Positions 26,584-37,077 of a stretch of DNA of 64,000 bases are shown piece after piece. Each line of letters opens with the position of its first letter. The first letter of the stretch is position 1. The notes under the pieces were generated by a model. It was not told the origin of the DNA and searched no databases. It saw nothing but the letters and a program-made list of their open reading frames with translations. The stretch is from an uncultured Pelagibacteraceae bacterium (lineage in GTDB: Bacteria > Pseudomonadota > Alphaproteobacteria > Pelagibacterales > Pelagibacteraceae), in the NCBI GenBank assembly GCA_902604005.1, contig CACKXH010000003.1:26178-90177 (forward strand), given 5' to 3'. The translations under genes and the position numbers were made by a program.

Positions 26584-27515
26584 TAATTATTATTTATTCT
26601 ATTTTGTTGAAGCTTAGCAAAATCTTCATCTGCATGATAAGAAGATCTTGTTAAAGGAGATGAAGAAACTAATAAAAAACCTTTTGCTTTAGCAATATCT
26701 CCTAATTCTTTAAATTCTTCAGGTTTATAGTATCTATCTAATGGAAAGTGTTTTGGAGATGGTTGTAAATACTGTCCTATAGTTAAAAAATCTACATCAG
26801 CAGATTTTAAATCGTCCATTACTTGTAAAATTTCATCTCTTGTTTCACCCAAACCAACCATTATTCCTGATTTGGTAAAAACCTTTTTATTAATAATCTT
26901 TGCATTTTTTAAAAGTTCAAGAGAAGCAAAATATCTTGAACCAGGTCTTACTTTTAAATAAAGACTGGGTACAGTTTCAATATTATGATTGAAAACATCA
27001 GGATTAGCTTCAAGCACTTTTTTATAAGCATCCCCCTTTCTTAAGAAATCAGGTGTTAAAACTTCTATGGTTGTATTAGGATTAGTTTTTCTAGTTTGAT
27101 TTATTACTTCATAAAAATGGTTTGAACCACCATCATCTAAATCATCTCTATCTACTGAGGTAATTACAACATGTTTTAAATCTAATTTTTTAACAGCTTG
27201 AGAAATCTTAATCGGTTCTATTTCATCAAGTTTCCCTGGTTTACCAGTTTTAACATCACAAAAAGCGCATGCTCTAGTACATGTATCCCCCATAATCATA
27301 AACGTAGCGTGTCTTTTGCTCCAACACTCAGTAATATTTGGACAATTAGCTTCCTGACAAACAGTGACTAAATTGTTTTTATTTACTATAGTTTTTGTTA
27401 AAAAAAATTCTTTACTATTTGAAAGTTTAGATCTTATCCATGCAGGTTTTTTTTTGATTGGATTAATCGGATTTTTTATTTTTTCTGGATGTCTGTGTTT
27501 AATTTTTTGTACCAT
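26583..27515 (-). CDS. lipA: Lipoyl synthase
   Basis: A 310-residue radical SAM enzyme that inserts two sulfurs into octanoyl groups on lipoyl domains. The auxiliary cluster is [13 protein letters not shown] (about 52-64) and the radical SAM cluster is CTRACAFC (about 77-84). [16 protein letters not shown] and the C-terminal [12 protein letters not shown] are also typical. Adjacent to ftsB; the pyruvate dehydrogenase genes often found between eno/ftsB and lipA in relatives are absent here. Confidence 0.95.
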   Translation of the reverse strand: MVQKIKHRHPEKIKNPINPIKKKPAWIRSKLSNSKEFFLTKTIVNKNNLVTVCQEANCPNITECWSKRHATFMIMGDTCTRACAFCDVKTGKPGKLDEIEPIKISQAVKKLDLKHVVITSVDRDDLDDGGSNHFYEVINQTRKTNPNTTIEVLTPDFLRKGDAYKKVLEANPDVFNHNIETVPSLYLKVRPGSRYFASLELLKNAKIINKKVFTKSGIMVGLGETRDEILQVMDDLKSADVDFLTIGQYLQPSPKHFPLDRYYKPEEFKELGDIAKAKGFLLVSSSPLTRSSYHADEDFAKLQQNRINNN

Positions 27516-27808
27516 TATTTTTTAATTATATAAATTGTCTCATTTTTTTTTCCTAATAAAAATCTTTCTCTAATTAAAATTTCAATATAATCAAGATCAA
27601 GATTGTCACTTAATAATGAATTCTTAAAATCCAAGTCTTTTATTTGATTTGTTAGGGCTAATTCCTTAGCCTGAATACTTGATAAAATTTGTTTTTTTTC
27701 AAAATACGAGATTAAACCTCTTTGTCCTGACAAAAGATTAAAGAAAAAATATAAAATTAGAAAAGTCGATATTATAAAAAAATAATTTTTTTTTATTTTT
27801 TTTAGCAT
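27515..27808 (-). CDS. ftsB: FtsB/DivIC-type cell division protein
   Basis: A 97-residue single-pass protein with a membrane helix at about 10-27, a short GQRG turn, then a coiled coil (about 32-65) and a periplasmic tail. This is the septum formation initiator pattern of FtsB, which joins FtsL and FtsQ. Its position directly after enolase (shared base) is the standard proteobacterial location. Sequence is short and variable, so context matters for the call. Confidence 0.82.
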   Translation of the reverse strand: MLKKIKKNYFFIISTFLILYFFFNLLSGQRGLISYFEKKQILSSIQAKELALTNQIKDLDFKNSLLSDNLDLDYIEILIRERFLLGKKNETIYIIKK

Positions 27809-29064
27809 TAATGAATCTTATTCATTCTAGCTTTTTTTCCAAGTTCTTCTTCTATACGTAATAATTGATTATATTTTGCTACTCTTTCAGACCTAGATAA
27901 AGATCCTGTCTTTATTTGATTGGAATTAGTTCCTACAGCCAAATCAGCAATAAATGTATCTTCACTATCACCAGATCTATGAGAAATAATAGTCTTAAAT
28001 CCAATAATCTGGGCAAAGTTAATAACATCAAGTGTTTCAGTAACAGTTCCAATTTGATTTAACTTAATTAAAATAGCATTTGATGACATATTTAAAAAAC
28101 CCTTTTTAAGTCTTTCAAGATTTGTGACGTAAAGATCATCCCCAACAATTTGGACCTTATTAATTGATTTCATTAATTTATTCCATGATATCCAGTCATT
28201 TTCAGCAAATGGATCCTCGATTGATTTAATCTTATATTTTTTAATTATTTTTTTATATTCCTGAATAGACTTTTGAACAGACACATAATTACTAGAATGA
28301 ATAGAATATTTATTTTTTTTGTATAATTCATTTGCAGCTACATCTAAACAAATTGATACATCTTTACCATTAATAAAACCAGATTTTTTAATTGCAGAAA
28401 CAATTAAATCTAAAGCTTTATTATTATTACTTATCATAGGTGCAAAACCACCTTCATCACCTACAGATGTTGATAAACCTTTTGACTTAATAATTTTGCT
28501 TAAATTTTTAATTACAACAAAACAAATTCTCATTGCTTCAGAAAAATTTTTTGCCCTATCGGGTCTAATCATAAATTCTTGTATTCTTAAACCATTATTA
28601 GCATGTGCTCCTCCATTAATTATATTCATTAATGGATATGGTAACTTAAAATTTTTTTTAACCGTGAAGGTTTTGTATAAAGGCTTTTTTTTTATCTTCG
28701 CTGAGAGTTTTTTTACAGCAATAGATACAGCTAAAATTGCATTAGCTCCTAATTTAGTTTTTTGTCTAGTTCCATCTAAATTGATCATCAAATAATCTAT
28801 TCTTTCTTGATTATGTAAATTATGTCCCTTTAACTTTTTTGAAATTTTTGTATTAATCAAACTAATTGCACTTAGAACACTTTTGCCTAAATATCTTTTA
28901 TTATTTTTATCTCTTTTTTCAAACGCTTCAAAAGTTCCAGTTGATGCTCCAGATGGACAAATTGCAGAAGCACTATTATTCTTTGTAAAAACTTCAGCTT
29001 CAATTGTTGGATTGCCTCTACTGTCAAAAACTTGACGGGCTTTTACTTTTAAAATTTTACTCAC
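27808..29064 (-). CDS. eno: Enolase
   Basis: A 418-residue glycolytic enzyme converting 2-phosphoglycerate to phosphoenolpyruvate. Signatures: RGNPTIEAEV near 15, GASTGTFEA near 38, NGGAHANNGL near 149, VGDEGGFAP near 201, IEDPFAENDW near 281, VGDDLYVTN near 309, KLNQIGTVTE near 335 and SHRSGDSEDT near 362. Full length. PEP made here also feeds KdsA, encoded immediately upstream. Confidence 0.96.
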   Translation of the reverse strand: MSKILKVKARQVFDSRGNPTIEAEVFTKNNSASAICPSGASTGTFEAFEKRDKNNKRYLGKSVLSAISLINTKISKKLKGHNLHNQERIDYLMINLDGTRQKTKLGANAILAVSIAVKKLSAKIKKKPLYKTFTVKKNFKLPYPLMNIINGGAHANNGLRIQEFMIRPDRAKNFSEAMRICFVVIKNLSKIIKSKGLSTSVGDEGGFAPMISNNNKALDLIVSAIKKSGFINGKDVSICLDVAANELYKKNKYSIHSSNYVSVQKSIQEYKKIIKKYKIKSIEDPFAENDWISWNKLMKSINKVQIVGDDLYVTNLERLKKGFLNMSSNAILIKLNQIGTVTETLDVINFAQIIGFKTIISHRSGDSEDTFIADLAVGTNSNQIKTGSLSRSERVAKYNQLLRIEEELGKKARMNKIH

Positions 29065-29888
29065 TAATTCTTAATTAAGTTATCTATATCTGAAAGTTGT
29101 TTTAATAAATCTTCTAATTTGTCTAATGGAATCATGTTTGGACCATCAGATGGTGCATTATCAGGATCTTGGTGAGTTTCAATAAATACGCCTGCCACTC
29201 CTACTGCTACAGCGGCTCTAGCAAGATGCTCTACAAATTCTCTTTGACCTCCACTTTTTTCTCCAAGACCTCCTGGCTGTTGAACTGAATGAGTGGCATC
29301 AAAAATAACTGGGTAACCGTTTTTAGCCATAATTGGTAATGATCTCATATCGGATACTAGAGTATTATACCCAAAACTCGCACCTCTTTCTGTCACCAAT
29401 ATATTTTTATTTCCTGAGTCTGAAATTTTTTTTGTAACATTAACCATATCCCATGGAGCTAAAAACTGTCCTTTTTTCACATTGATAATTTTGTTAGTTT
29501 TAGCAGCAGCAATTAATAAATCTGTTTGTCTACAAAGAAAAGCTGGAATTTGAAGTATATCTGCATGTTTACTAACAATTGAACATTGTTCAATATTATG
29601 AATGTCAGTTAAGATTGGTACTTTCAATTCTTTCTTAATTTTATCAAATATAGGAAGTGATATCTCTAAGCCTGCTCCTCTTTTGCCTTTAAGACTTGTT
29701 CTATTAGCTTTATCAAATGATGTTTTATAAATAAAACCAAGGTTAAATTTCTTTGTGATTTCTTGGATTTTTCCTGCCATATCCATTGCATGTTGTTCTG
29801 TTTCTAATTGGCAAGGACCTGCAATAATACAAATCTTGTTATCATTTGAGATTTCAATATTTCCACAATTAACTTTTAAACTATTCAT
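29064..29888 (-). CDS. kdsA: 3-deoxy-D-manno-octulosonate 8-phosphate synthase
   Basis: A 274-residue enzyme condensing PEP and arabinose 5-phosphate into KDO 8-phosphate for the LPS inner core. Visible: AGPCQLE near 24, [12 protein letters not shown] near 55, DIHNIEQC near 95, [14 protein letters not shown] near 165 and [12 protein letters not shown] near 195. It overlaps pyrG by 4 bases and touches eno. With the lpx genes at 40-44 kb it shows an LPS-bearing outer membrane. Confidence 0.95.
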   Translation of the reverse strand: MNSLKVNCGNIEISNDNKICIIAGPCQLETEQHAMDMAGKIQEITKKFNLGFIYKTSFDKANRTSLKGKRGAGLEISLPIFDKIKKELKVPILTDIHNIEQCSIVSKHADILQIPAFLCRQTDLLIAAAKTNKIINVKKGQFLAPWDMVNVTKKISDSGNKNILVTERGASFGYNTLVSDMRSLPIMAKNGYPVIFDATHSVQQPGGLGEKSGGQREFVEHLARAAVAVGVAGVFIETHQDPDNAPSDGPNMIPLDKLEDLLKQLSDIDNLIKN

Positions 29889-31501
29889 TTATGATTTTTT
29901 GATGCCTTGATAAATGATGAGAATAATGGATGAGGAGCCAAAGGTCTAGATTTAAATTCAGGATGAAATTGAACACCAATAAACCAAGGGTGATTTTTAA
30001 GCTCAATTATTTCGGGCAATTTATTATCTGGTGACATTCCTGAAAAAATTAACCCTTTTTTTTCAAATTGATTTTTAAGATTATTATTAACTTCATATCT
30101 ATGTCTATGTCTTTCTTTTATAGATCTTGATTTATAGATCCTATTTATGGCAGAATTATTTCTCAATTTAGCTTCATATAAGCCTAATCTCATTGTTCCA
30201 CCTAGGTTTTTATCTGTTCCTTTAATTATTCTTCCATTTTTGTCCCATTCATTAATTAAGCCTATAACTGGATAGCATTTTTTATCTAATTCACTTGATC
30301 CAGCTTTTTTAATTTTTAATTTATTTCTTGCAAATTCAACAATAGCCATCTGCATTCCAAAACAAATACCAAGAAAAGGTATCTTATTTTCTCTAGCATA
30401 TTTAATTGCTGAGATCTTACCTTCTGTGCCTCTTTTACCAAAACCACCTGGTATTAATAATCCTGAAATATTTTTAAGTCTTTTTTTAATTTCACTTTTT
30501 TTCAAATGATCAGATTCTATTCTAATTAAATTAACTTTTACTTTATTAGAAATCCCTCCATGTATTAAGGCTTCGTCCAAGGATTTATAGGCATCTTTTA
30601 AATTTACATATTTGCCAATAATTGCAATGTTTACAGATTTTTTTGTATTTAAAACTATTTTAGTTATTTTTTTCCATGGGCTTAAATTTGCTCTTTTTTT
30701 AGATTTAATTTTAAAATATTTTAAAACTTGTTTATCAAGCTTTTGATTAAAAAAACTTATGGGAGCTTCATAAATAGTTCTTACATCTACAGTTTCAATT
30801 ACATTATCAATAGGAACATTACAAAATAAAGATATTTTCTTTCTTTGGTCTAGTGGAATTGATTGTTGAGATCTACAAATAATTATATCTGGCTGAATAC
30901 CAATACTTCTTAACTCCTTAACAGAATGTTGAGTTGGTTTAGTTTTTATTTCATCTGATGATTTTAAAAAAGGAACAAAGGTTAAATGAATAAATAAGGT
31001 TTTTGATTTACCATGTTCGTTTGAAAATTGCCTTATGGCCTCAACAAATGGTAAACTTTCAATATCTCCAACTGTACCACCAATTTCACATATTACAAAA
31101 TCTTCATTTGTAATATCTTTTTTAATAAATTCTTTTATACGATTTGTTATATGAGGAATAACCTGAACTGTCTTACCAAGATATCCTCCTTTTCTTTCCC
31201 TTTTAATTACATCGCTATAAATACGACCAGTCGTGATATTATCTGATTGTTTACATGACAAATTTGTAAATCTTTCATAATGGCCTAAATCTAAATCAGT
31301 TTCAGCACCATCATCAGTTACAAAAACCTCTCCATGTTGAAATGGACTCATTGTTCCAGGATCGACATTTAAATAAGGGTCCATTTTTCTTAATCTGACT
31401 TTATACCCTTGAGATTTTAATAAATACGCTAGCGAAGCTGAAGAGAGACCTTTGCCTAAAGATGAAACCACGCCGCCCGTGACAAAAATATATCGCGCCA
31501 T
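29885..31501 (-). CDS. pyrG: CTP synthase
   Basis: A 538-residue enzyme making CTP from UTP with glutamine nitrogen. The synthetase domain opens with [19 protein letters not shown] (residues 5-23), with [11 protein letters not shown] near 146. The class I amidotransferase domain has GICFGMQMA near 380 (catalytic Cys) and the closing HPEF near 515. Normal length. CTP is needed by the cytidylyltransferases in this window (ispDF, cdsA and the HTH fusion). Confidence 0.96.
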   Translation of the reverse strand: MARYIFVTGGVVSSLGKGLSSASLAYLLKSQGYKVRLRKMDPYLNVDPGTMSPFQHGEVFVTDDGAETDLDLGHYERFTNLSCKQSDNITTGRIYSDVIKRERKGGYLGKTVQVIPHITNRIKEFIKKDITNEDFVICEIGGTVGDIESLPFVEAIRQFSNEHGKSKTLFIHLTFVPFLKSSDEIKTKPTQHSVKELRSIGIQPDIIICRSQQSIPLDQRKKISLFCNVPIDNVIETVDVRTIYEAPISFFNQKLDKQVLKYFKIKSKKRANLSPWKKITKIVLNTKKSVNIAIIGKYVNLKDAYKSLDEALIHGGISNKVKVNLIRIESDHLKKSEIKKRLKNISGLLIPGGFGKRGTEGKISAIKYARENKIPFLGICFGMQMAIVEFARNKLKIKKAGSSELDKKCYPVIGLINEWDKNGRIIKGTDKNLGGTMRLGLYEAKLRNNSAINRIYKSRSIKERHRHRYEVNNNLKNQFEKKGLIFSGMSPDNKLPEIIELKNHPWFIGVQFHPEFKSRPLAPHPLFSSFIKASKNHK

Positions 31502-31541
31502 GGAAGTATCTTATAGCGAAAAAAAAAGTAATTGAAAAGTA

Positions 31542-31844
31542 TTAATTGTTATTTTCTGGAATTGCCGGTGTGTCCTCTGTTTTTTCATCAACTGTATCTA
31601 AAACTGAGGAGGTAGGAGCCAAATCACCTCTAGAAACTATTGTTAAAGCTAAGCTACATACAATGAAAAGGGTAGCTACTATAGCTGTAGCTTTTGTCAT
31701 AAAATTTCCAGCTGTTCTTGAAAACATGAAATTCTCTTGAGAAACACCGATTCCAAGAGCACCACCCTCTGATTTTTGCATTAAAACTAGTAAAACGAGA
31801 ATGATAGCAAATATGATGTTTAAGACTAATAATATATTTTCCAT
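31542..31844 (-). CDS. secG: Preprotein translocase subunit SecG
   Basis: A 100-residue SecG with two membrane helices (about 5-22 and 52-70), the LLVLMQKSEGGALG linker and the NFMTKATAIVATLF second helix. A loose acidic tail follows. Adjacent to tpiA (5 bases), the common proteobacterial order. 40 bases separate it from pyrG. Confidence 0.9.
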   Translation of the reverse strand: MENILLVLNIIFAIILVLLVLMQKSEGGALGIGVSQENFMFSRTAGNFMTKATAIVATLFIVCSLALTIVSRGDLAPTSSVLDTVDEKTEDTPAIPENNN

Positions 31845-31849
31845 GATGG

Positions 31850-32587
31850 TTAATTATATGTTTTTTTAATTATATCAATAAATTTTTTTGGATCTTGAGA
31901 TGCGCCGCCTATTAAAAAACCATCAATATTATTAATAGATTTCAACTCACTAATATTTTTAGAATTTACAGAACCTCCATAAAGAATTTTTGAATTTCTA
32001 TTTTTTTTTTTTATAAAATTAATTATTTCAGATAATTCGTTTGATTTTGGAATTAAACCAGTACCTATAGACCAAACAGGCTCATATGCTATTATAATCT
32101 TTTTCTTGTCTCTAATCTTACTAAGTCCTAATTGTATTTGTTTAGTCAAAATTTTTTTAGTAATTTTTTTTCTCTTTTCATTTAATGTTTCACCAATACA
32201 AAAAATTATACTTAGATTTGACTTTAAAGCTGTCTTAATCTTTAGATTTATAATTTTGTTTGTCTCGCCTGCAGCCCTATTTTCTGAGTGGCCAATTATT
32301 ACATATTTAGCGCCAACGCTTTTTAACATCGAAGGATTTATTGAGCCAGTAAAAGCACCATAAGATTCTTGCTCATGACAATTTTGTGCTCCGACTTCTA
32401 TAGAAGTCAATTTTAATTTTTTTGTCATTGGACGAATTAGAGTACTAGGAGGACAATAAATTATCTTAGCAAATCTATTTTTTTTAAAGGTTTTAAAAAA
32501 TTTAATCACCTTATGTAGTGAATTTAGTGAATTTAAACCCCCAAACATTTTCCAATTAGCAATAAAATACATATATTTATTTGTCAT
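31850..32587 (-). CDS. tpiA: Triosephosphate isomerase
   Basis: A 245-residue TIM barrel interconverting dihydroxyacetone phosphate and glyceraldehyde 3-phosphate. Catalytic residues are seen: Asn/Lys in IANWKMF (9-15), His in IIGHSENRA near 97 and Glu in AYEPVWSIGTG near 166. The phosphate loop is ILYGGSVNSKN near 200-210. Divergent from the PpiD-like gene across 56 bases. Confidence 0.95.
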   Translation of the reverse strand: MTNKYMYFIANWKMFGGLNSLNSLHKVIKFFKTFKKNRFAKIIYCPPSTLIRPMTKKLKLTSIEVGAQNCHEQESYGAFTGSINPSMLKSVGAKYVIIGHSENRAAGETNKIINLKIKTALKSNLSIIFCIGETLNEKRKKITKKILTKQIQLGLSKIRDKKKIIIAYEPVWSIGTGLIPKSNELSEIINFIKKKNRNSKILYGGSVNSKNISELKSINNIDGFLIGGASQDPKKFIDIIKKTYN

Positions 32588-32643
32588 CTACTAAAATTTA
32601 ATCTATAGGTTTGCTTTTTATAGTTCAATAAATTTATAGAGTA
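32588..32643. promoter_or_regulatory. Divergent promoter region tpiA / ppiD-like gene
   Basis: 56 bases between divergent starts. On the plus strand TTGCTT (32611-32616) and TATAGA (32635-32640) are 18 apart but sit almost on the ATG at 32644, implying a leaderless message if used. On the minus strand TTGAAC and TAGATT are 17 apart. Both are weak calls. Confidence 0.3.
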
Positions 32644-34056
32644 ATGATAAGTAGTTTTAGAAATTTTGCCAAAACTAAATTTGCAGGGTTATTGGTATTT
32701 ATCATGATTATCCCATTTGTTTTTTGGGGTATGGGGAGTATGTTTAGTAGCGGTAATACTAACAACATAGCAAAAATTAATAAAACAAATATTTCTACTC
32801 AAGAATTTATAGATTACCTTAATAACTCTGGTATTCAACAAAAAGCAATTAAAGAAAATTTAAATAATAATATTATTGAAGAATTATTATCAGGTTTAAT
32901 TTCTACAACTTTACTTGAATTAGAAGTAAAAGATTACGATCTAATAATCTCTGAAAATACATTATTAAAAATTATAAAAAATAATAAGAATTTTTTTGAT
33001 GAAAATGGAAAATTCCAAAGAATTAAATATGAAAAATTTTTACTTGAAAACAATCAATCAGCTCCAGCATTTGAATTAAGATTAAGAGGTCGTGAATTAC
33101 AAAAAAATTTATTTGACTATATAGGTGCAGGTACAGTTACTCCTAATTTTTTAATTAAAAAATTGTATGAAGAGGAAAATAAGAAACTTGAAATTGAATT
33201 TATTAATTTACAAAATTTTTACAAAAAAAAAGAGTCAATTACTAAAAATGATTTAGAGAGTTTTTTGGAAGAAAATAAAGACCAACTTAAAATGGAATAT
33301 CTAGATTTTAGCTATTCAATTATAAATCCAATGAATTTAATAGGTATTGATGAGTTTAATCAATCATTTTTTGATAAAATAGATCAAATAGAAATTGATA
33401 TATCAAATGATATTAAATTTGAGACTATTATTACTAATTTAGATATCGAGTCAAAAGGTGTAAGTAATTTTAAAATTTCGTCAGACAGTAGTGAAATTGA
33501 AAAAAAAATCTTTGAATTAAGAAATAATGAATTTGATTTATTTGAGATCGACAACAACTATATTCTTTATAATATAAAAAATATTCAAGAAAGAGAGCCA
33601 GATTTAAATGACATTCAAACAAAACAAGAAATTATTGAACTAGTAAATCAAAAAAATAAATTTGATTATAATAGAAAGTTATTGGATAAAATTAGAAATA
33701 AAGAATTCAATAACAGTGATTTTTTAAAAATGGGCGATAATAAAATTCAAAATGTGCAATTAAATTCTATTAAAGATAATAAAAAATTTGAAATTAATGC
33801 TGTTGAAGTTTTATATTCTTTACCACTAAATTCTTTTACATTAATTAATGACGATAAGAATAATATTTATCTTGCAAAAGTTAAAAATTTTAAAAAAAAC
33901 GTTCTCGATAAAGAAAAATTAGATGAATATAAGAAGAAACAAAATTCTAATATTAAAAATAATATGTTAAAGTCGTATGATTTATTTTTAAATAATAAAT
34001 ACAATGTAATTTTAAATCAAAAAACAATCGAACGAGTTAAAAATTTCTTTCAATGA
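32644..34056 (+). CDS. PpiD-like SurA_N periplasmic chaperone
   Basis: A 470-residue protein anchored by an N-terminal helix (about 14-30, FAGLLVFIMIIPFVFWGMG) followed by a SurA_N-type region (INKTNISTQEFIDYLN... to about 170). It matches the PpiD architecture (SurA N-terminal, parvulin, C-terminal helix). However, it is about 150 residues shorter than PpiD, and the parvulin part (about 215-320) is degenerate: only the IFELRNNEFDLFEIDNNYILYNI tail is recognisable. Likely a chaperone for newly exported proteins with no isomerase activity. Located between tpiA and trpE as in many alphaproteobacteria; its stop overlaps the trpE start (ATGA). Confidence 0.75.
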   Translation: MISSFRNFAKTKFAGLLVFIMIIPFVFWGMGSMFSSGNTNNIAKINKTNISTQEFIDYLNNSGIQQKAIKENLNNNIIEELLSGLISTTLLELEVKDYDLIISENTLLKIIKNNKNFFDENGKFQRIKYEKFLLENNQSAPAFELRLRGRELQKNLFDYIGAGTVTPNFLIKKLYEEENKKLEIEFINLQNFYKKKESITKNDLESFLEENKDQLKMEYLDFSYSIINPMNLIGIDEFNQSFFDKIDQIEIDISNDIKFETIITNLDIESKGVSNFKISSDSSEIEKKIFELRNNEFDLFEIDNNYILYNIKNIQEREPDLNDIQTKQEIIELVNQKNKFDYNRKLLDKIRNKEFNNSDFLKMGDNKIQNVQLNSIKDNKKFEINAVEVLYSLPLNSFTLINDDKNNIYLAKVKNFKKNVLDKEKLDEYKKKQNSNIKNNMLKSYDLFLNNKYNVILNQKTIERVKNFFQ

Positions 34057-35516
34057 TAATTAATCGAAGCTTCAAAGAATTTAAGTTTCGACACAGAAGC
34101 AAAAAAAATCAAATAATTTATACTTCCAAAAAAATCAAAAATGATGATGAAGTAATAAATTTAATAAATAATTTTCTAACTGAAAAAAATAGTTTTATTT
34201 TTGAATCTGTGGAAAAAGGAAAAATTAAAGGTAGGTATACTATCTTTGGTAAAAACCCCGATAAAATTTGGGAATTTAACAATAATAGCTCCTATTTAAT
34301 TAAAAATAGTAGAAAAATAAAATTAAAAGATAAGCCTCAAAAATTAATTGAAAATATTATAGAAGAATTCAAATTCAAAATTCCTTCAAATTTACCTCCT
34401 ATATCATCTTTAATTTCTGGATATTTTTCTTACGATTCAATTAGATATATAGAAAATATTCCAAATAATTGTAAAGATGATATCAAAGTTCCTGATGTAA
34501 GACTATTGAGGCCAAGAACTTTGATAATTCACGACAATTTGAAAAAAAAAATTTTTTATATAATTAATATTTTTAAGGATGAAAGGATAAAGAGTTATGA
34601 AAAAAAATATTTAGAAATTAAATCAAATTTATATACACTTTTAAATGAATCTTTAGAAAAAAATTATAAATCAAAAATATCTAATAAATTAGATAGGATA
34701 ACTATAAAATCTAATACACCTAAATCCAAATTTTTATCGATGGTTAAAAAAGCAAAAGAATACATTAAAATTGGTGACATTTTTCAAGTTGTTTTAAGTC
34801 AAAGATTTGAAGCAAAATTAATAAAAGAACCGTTAGAAATTTACAAAAAGTTAAGAGTCACCAACCCGTCGCCTTTTATGTTTTTTTTTAATTTTGAAGA
34901 TTTTCAAATTATAGGAGCTAGTCCTGAAATCTTAGTAAGATTAAGAGATAATAAAATTACAGTAAGACCTATTGCTGGAACTAGACCTAGAGGAAAAACT
35001 GTAACTCAAGATAAATTTTATGAAAAAGATTTACTTAAAGATAAAAAAGAACTTTCGGAGCATTTAATGTTACTTGATTTAGGTAGAAATGATGCTGGTA
35101 AAGTATCAAAAATAAACACTATTAAAGTTACTGAAAGTTTTTCTATAGAAAGATATTCACATGTAATGCATATAGTTTCTAATGTTGTTGGAGAATATAA
35201 TAAAAAATTTTCAAAATTTAAATCGTTACTAGCTGGTTTTCCTGCTGGAACTGTTTCTGGTGCACCAAAGATTAGAGCAATGGAGATTATTGATGAATTA
35301 GAAAACACAAAAAGAAAAGTTTACGCTGGTGGGATTGGATATTTCTCTGCTAATGGAGAGTTTGATACTTGTATAGCTCTCAGAACAGCAGTTGCAAAAA
35401 ATAATAAGTTTTATGTTCAAGCTGGAGCAGGAATTGTAGCTGATAGTGTTCCGATAAAAGAATACGAAGAAACAGTTAATAAAGCTAAAGCATTAATAAA
35501 TGCGTTAAAAAAATGA
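34053..35516 (+). CDS. trpE: Anthranilate synthase component I
   Basis: A 487-residue chorismate-using enzyme that, with TrpG, makes anthranilate for tryptophan. Visible: GDIFQVVLSQRFEAKL near 241, PSPFMFFF near 273, ASPEILVRL near 290, RPIAGTRPRGKT near 308, HLMLLDLGRNDAGKV near 337, and GFPAGTVSGAPKIRAMEIIDELE (split over about 393-415). Start overlaps the previous stop by 4 bases; the end overlaps trpG by 4. First trp gene of trpEGDC. Confidence 0.95.
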   Translation: MIINRSFKEFKFRHRSKKNQIIYTSKKIKNDDEVINLINNFLTEKNSFIFESVEKGKIKGRYTIFGKNPDKIWEFNNNSSYLIKNSRKIKLKDKPQKLIENIIEEFKFKIPSNLPPISSLISGYFSYDSIRYIENIPNNCKDDIKVPDVRLLRPRTLIIHDNLKKKIFYIINIFKDERIKSYEKKYLEIKSNLYTLLNESLEKNYKSKISNKLDRITIKSNTPKSKFLSMVKKAKEYIKIGDIFQVVLSQRFEAKLIKEPLEIYKKLRVTNPSPFMFFFNFEDFQIIGASPEILVRLRDNKITVRPIAGTRPRGKTVTQDKFYEKDLLKDKKELSEHLMLLDLGRNDAGKVSKINTIKVTESFSIERYSHVMHIVSNVVGEYNKKFSKFKSLLAGFPAGTVSGAPKIRAMEIIDELENTKRKVYAGGIGYFSANGEFDTCIALRTAVAKNNKFYVQAGAGIVADSVPIKEYEETVNKAKALINALKK

Positions 35517-36085
35517 AAATAATATTAATAGATAATTACGATAGTTTCACTTTCAACTTATTTCATTACTTATCATCTTTAAAAATTGATGTTGATGTAA
35601 TCAGAAATGATAAAATTACATCTAATGAAATTATAAAAAAAAAATACAATAGAATTGTAATTTCACCTGGACCAGGGAACCCTAATCAATCTGGTAATTG
35701 TTTAAAAATAGTCAAATCTCTACATAAAAAAATACCTATATTGGGCGTTTGTTTGGGTCATCAAATAATAGGTCAAGTTTTTGGTTCTAAAATAATCCAA
35801 GCAAAGAAATTAATGCACGGCAAAACAAGTAAAATTTTTTCTAAAAAGACTGGAATTTTAAAAGGTTTGCCTAAAAACTTTGAGGCAACAAGGTATCACA
35901 GTTTGATAATTGATAAAAAAACACTATCAAAAGACCTTGAAATCACTGCAGAAACTAAGGATGGTTTAATTATGGGTATTAAACATAAAAAATATAATGT
36001 GCATGGTGTACAATTTCATCCTGAAAGTATTAAAACTAAATTGGGATTAAAAATTTTAAAAAACTTTATAAAATTTAAAATCTAA
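35513..36085 (+). CDS. trpG: Anthranilate synthase component II (glutamine amidotransferase)
   Basis: A 190-residue class I glutamine amidotransferase supplying ammonia to TrpE. Catalytic Cys in LGVCLGHQIIG near 79, His-Glu in VQFHPESI near 169, and the oxyanion region ISPGPGNP near 50. Coupled to trpE (ATGA overlap) and trpD (shared base). Confidence 0.95.
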   Translation: MKIILIDNYDSFTFNLFHYLSSLKIDVDVIRNDKITSNEIIKKKYNRIVISPGPGNPNQSGNCLKIVKSLHKKIPILGVCLGHQIIGQVFGSKIIQAKKLMHGKTSKIFSKKTGILKGLPKNFEATRYHSLIIDKKTLSKDLEITAETKDGLIMGIKHKKYNVHGVQFHPESIKTKLGLKILKNFIKFKI

Positions 36086-37077
36086 TGAAACAATACATAG
36101 ATAAAATAAAAAATAAACAAAACCTTACATTTGATGAAAGTAAAGCAGCATTTGAAATATTGATGGGAGGTAAAGCCAGTGATCAAGAAATATATGATTT
36201 TTTAACACTACTATCTGCTAAAGGTGAAGCTTCTGATGAAATAGCCGGTGGTGTTTACGTTTTAAGAGATAAATCAAAGAGAGTTAATATAGATAATTGC
36301 ATTGATACATGTGGTACTGGTGGAGATGGAATGAATACACTTAATATTTCAACAGCATCTGCTCTGTTATTGGCAAGTATGGGTGTCAAGGTAGCAAAAC
36401 ATGGAAATAAGGCAGTATCATCTAAATGTGGATCTGGTGATGTTTTGGAAGCTTTAAATATTAAAATAAATCTGGAACCTAATGAAATTGAAGATCAAAT
36501 TAATAAGAATAACTTTGGTTTCATGTTTGCACCAAATTATCATAGTACAATGCGATTTGTCGGACCAACTAGAAAAAAAATTGGAAAAAGAACTATATTT
36601 AATATGATCGGACCATTAAGCAGTCCCGCTTTAGTAAAAAAACAGGTAATCGGCGTCTTTGATAAAAACCTCTTAAATATATTTGCAAATGCTTTAAATA
36701 ATCTGGATATTAAGTTTGCATGGATTGTAAATAGTGAAGATGGTTTAGATGAAATTTCACCTTATGCAAAAACTAATATTATTCAATTAAAAGATAATAA
36801 AATTTCTGAAATTATTATTGATCCAAAAGAATTAAACATAAATGCAGATAAATTTGAAAACCTTGTTGGTGATGATGCTAAATTTAATTCAGAAAAAATG
36901 ATTAATATTTTTAAAGGTGAAGACAATGATTTTTCTAAAGCTGTGTGTTTAAATGCAGCTGCAGGATTGATAGTCAATGAAACTCATAAAAATTTTGCCG
37001 ATGCATATAATAATGCAAGAGAACATATTTTATCAAATAAAGTTATTAAACATTTAGAAAAAATTCAAAATGCCTGA
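36085..37077 (+). CDS. trpD: Anthranilate phosphoribosyltransferase
   Basis: A 330-residue enzyme transferring phosphoribose from PRPP to anthranilate. The PRPP and Mg site reads DTCGTGGDGMNTLNIST (about 73-89), then KHGNKAVSSKCGSGDVLE near 107 and GPTRKKIGKRTIFNMIGPL near 160. Overlaps trpC by 8 bases. Confidence 0.95.
   Translation: MKQYIDKIKNKQNLTFDESKAAFEILMGGKASDQEIYDFLTLLSAKGEASDEIAGGVYVLRDKSKRVNIDNCIDTCGTGGDGMNTLNISTASALLLASMGVKVAKHGNKAVSSKCGSGDVLEALNIKINLEPNEIEDQINKNNFGFMFAPNYHSTMRFVGPTRKKIGKRTIFNMIGPLSSPALVKKQVIGVFDKNLLNIFANALNNLDIKFAWIVNSEDGLDEISPYAKTNIIQLKDNKISEIIIDPKELNINADKFENLVGDDAKFNSEKMINIFKGEDNDFSKAVCLNAAAGLIVNETHKNFADAYNNAREHILSNKVIKHLEKIQNA

Noticed and set aside
28319..28795. 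158-codon open frame on the plus strand inside eno
   Set aside because: It is fully antisense to a complete, well-conserved enolase; the translated product shows no family motif or ribosome-binding site.
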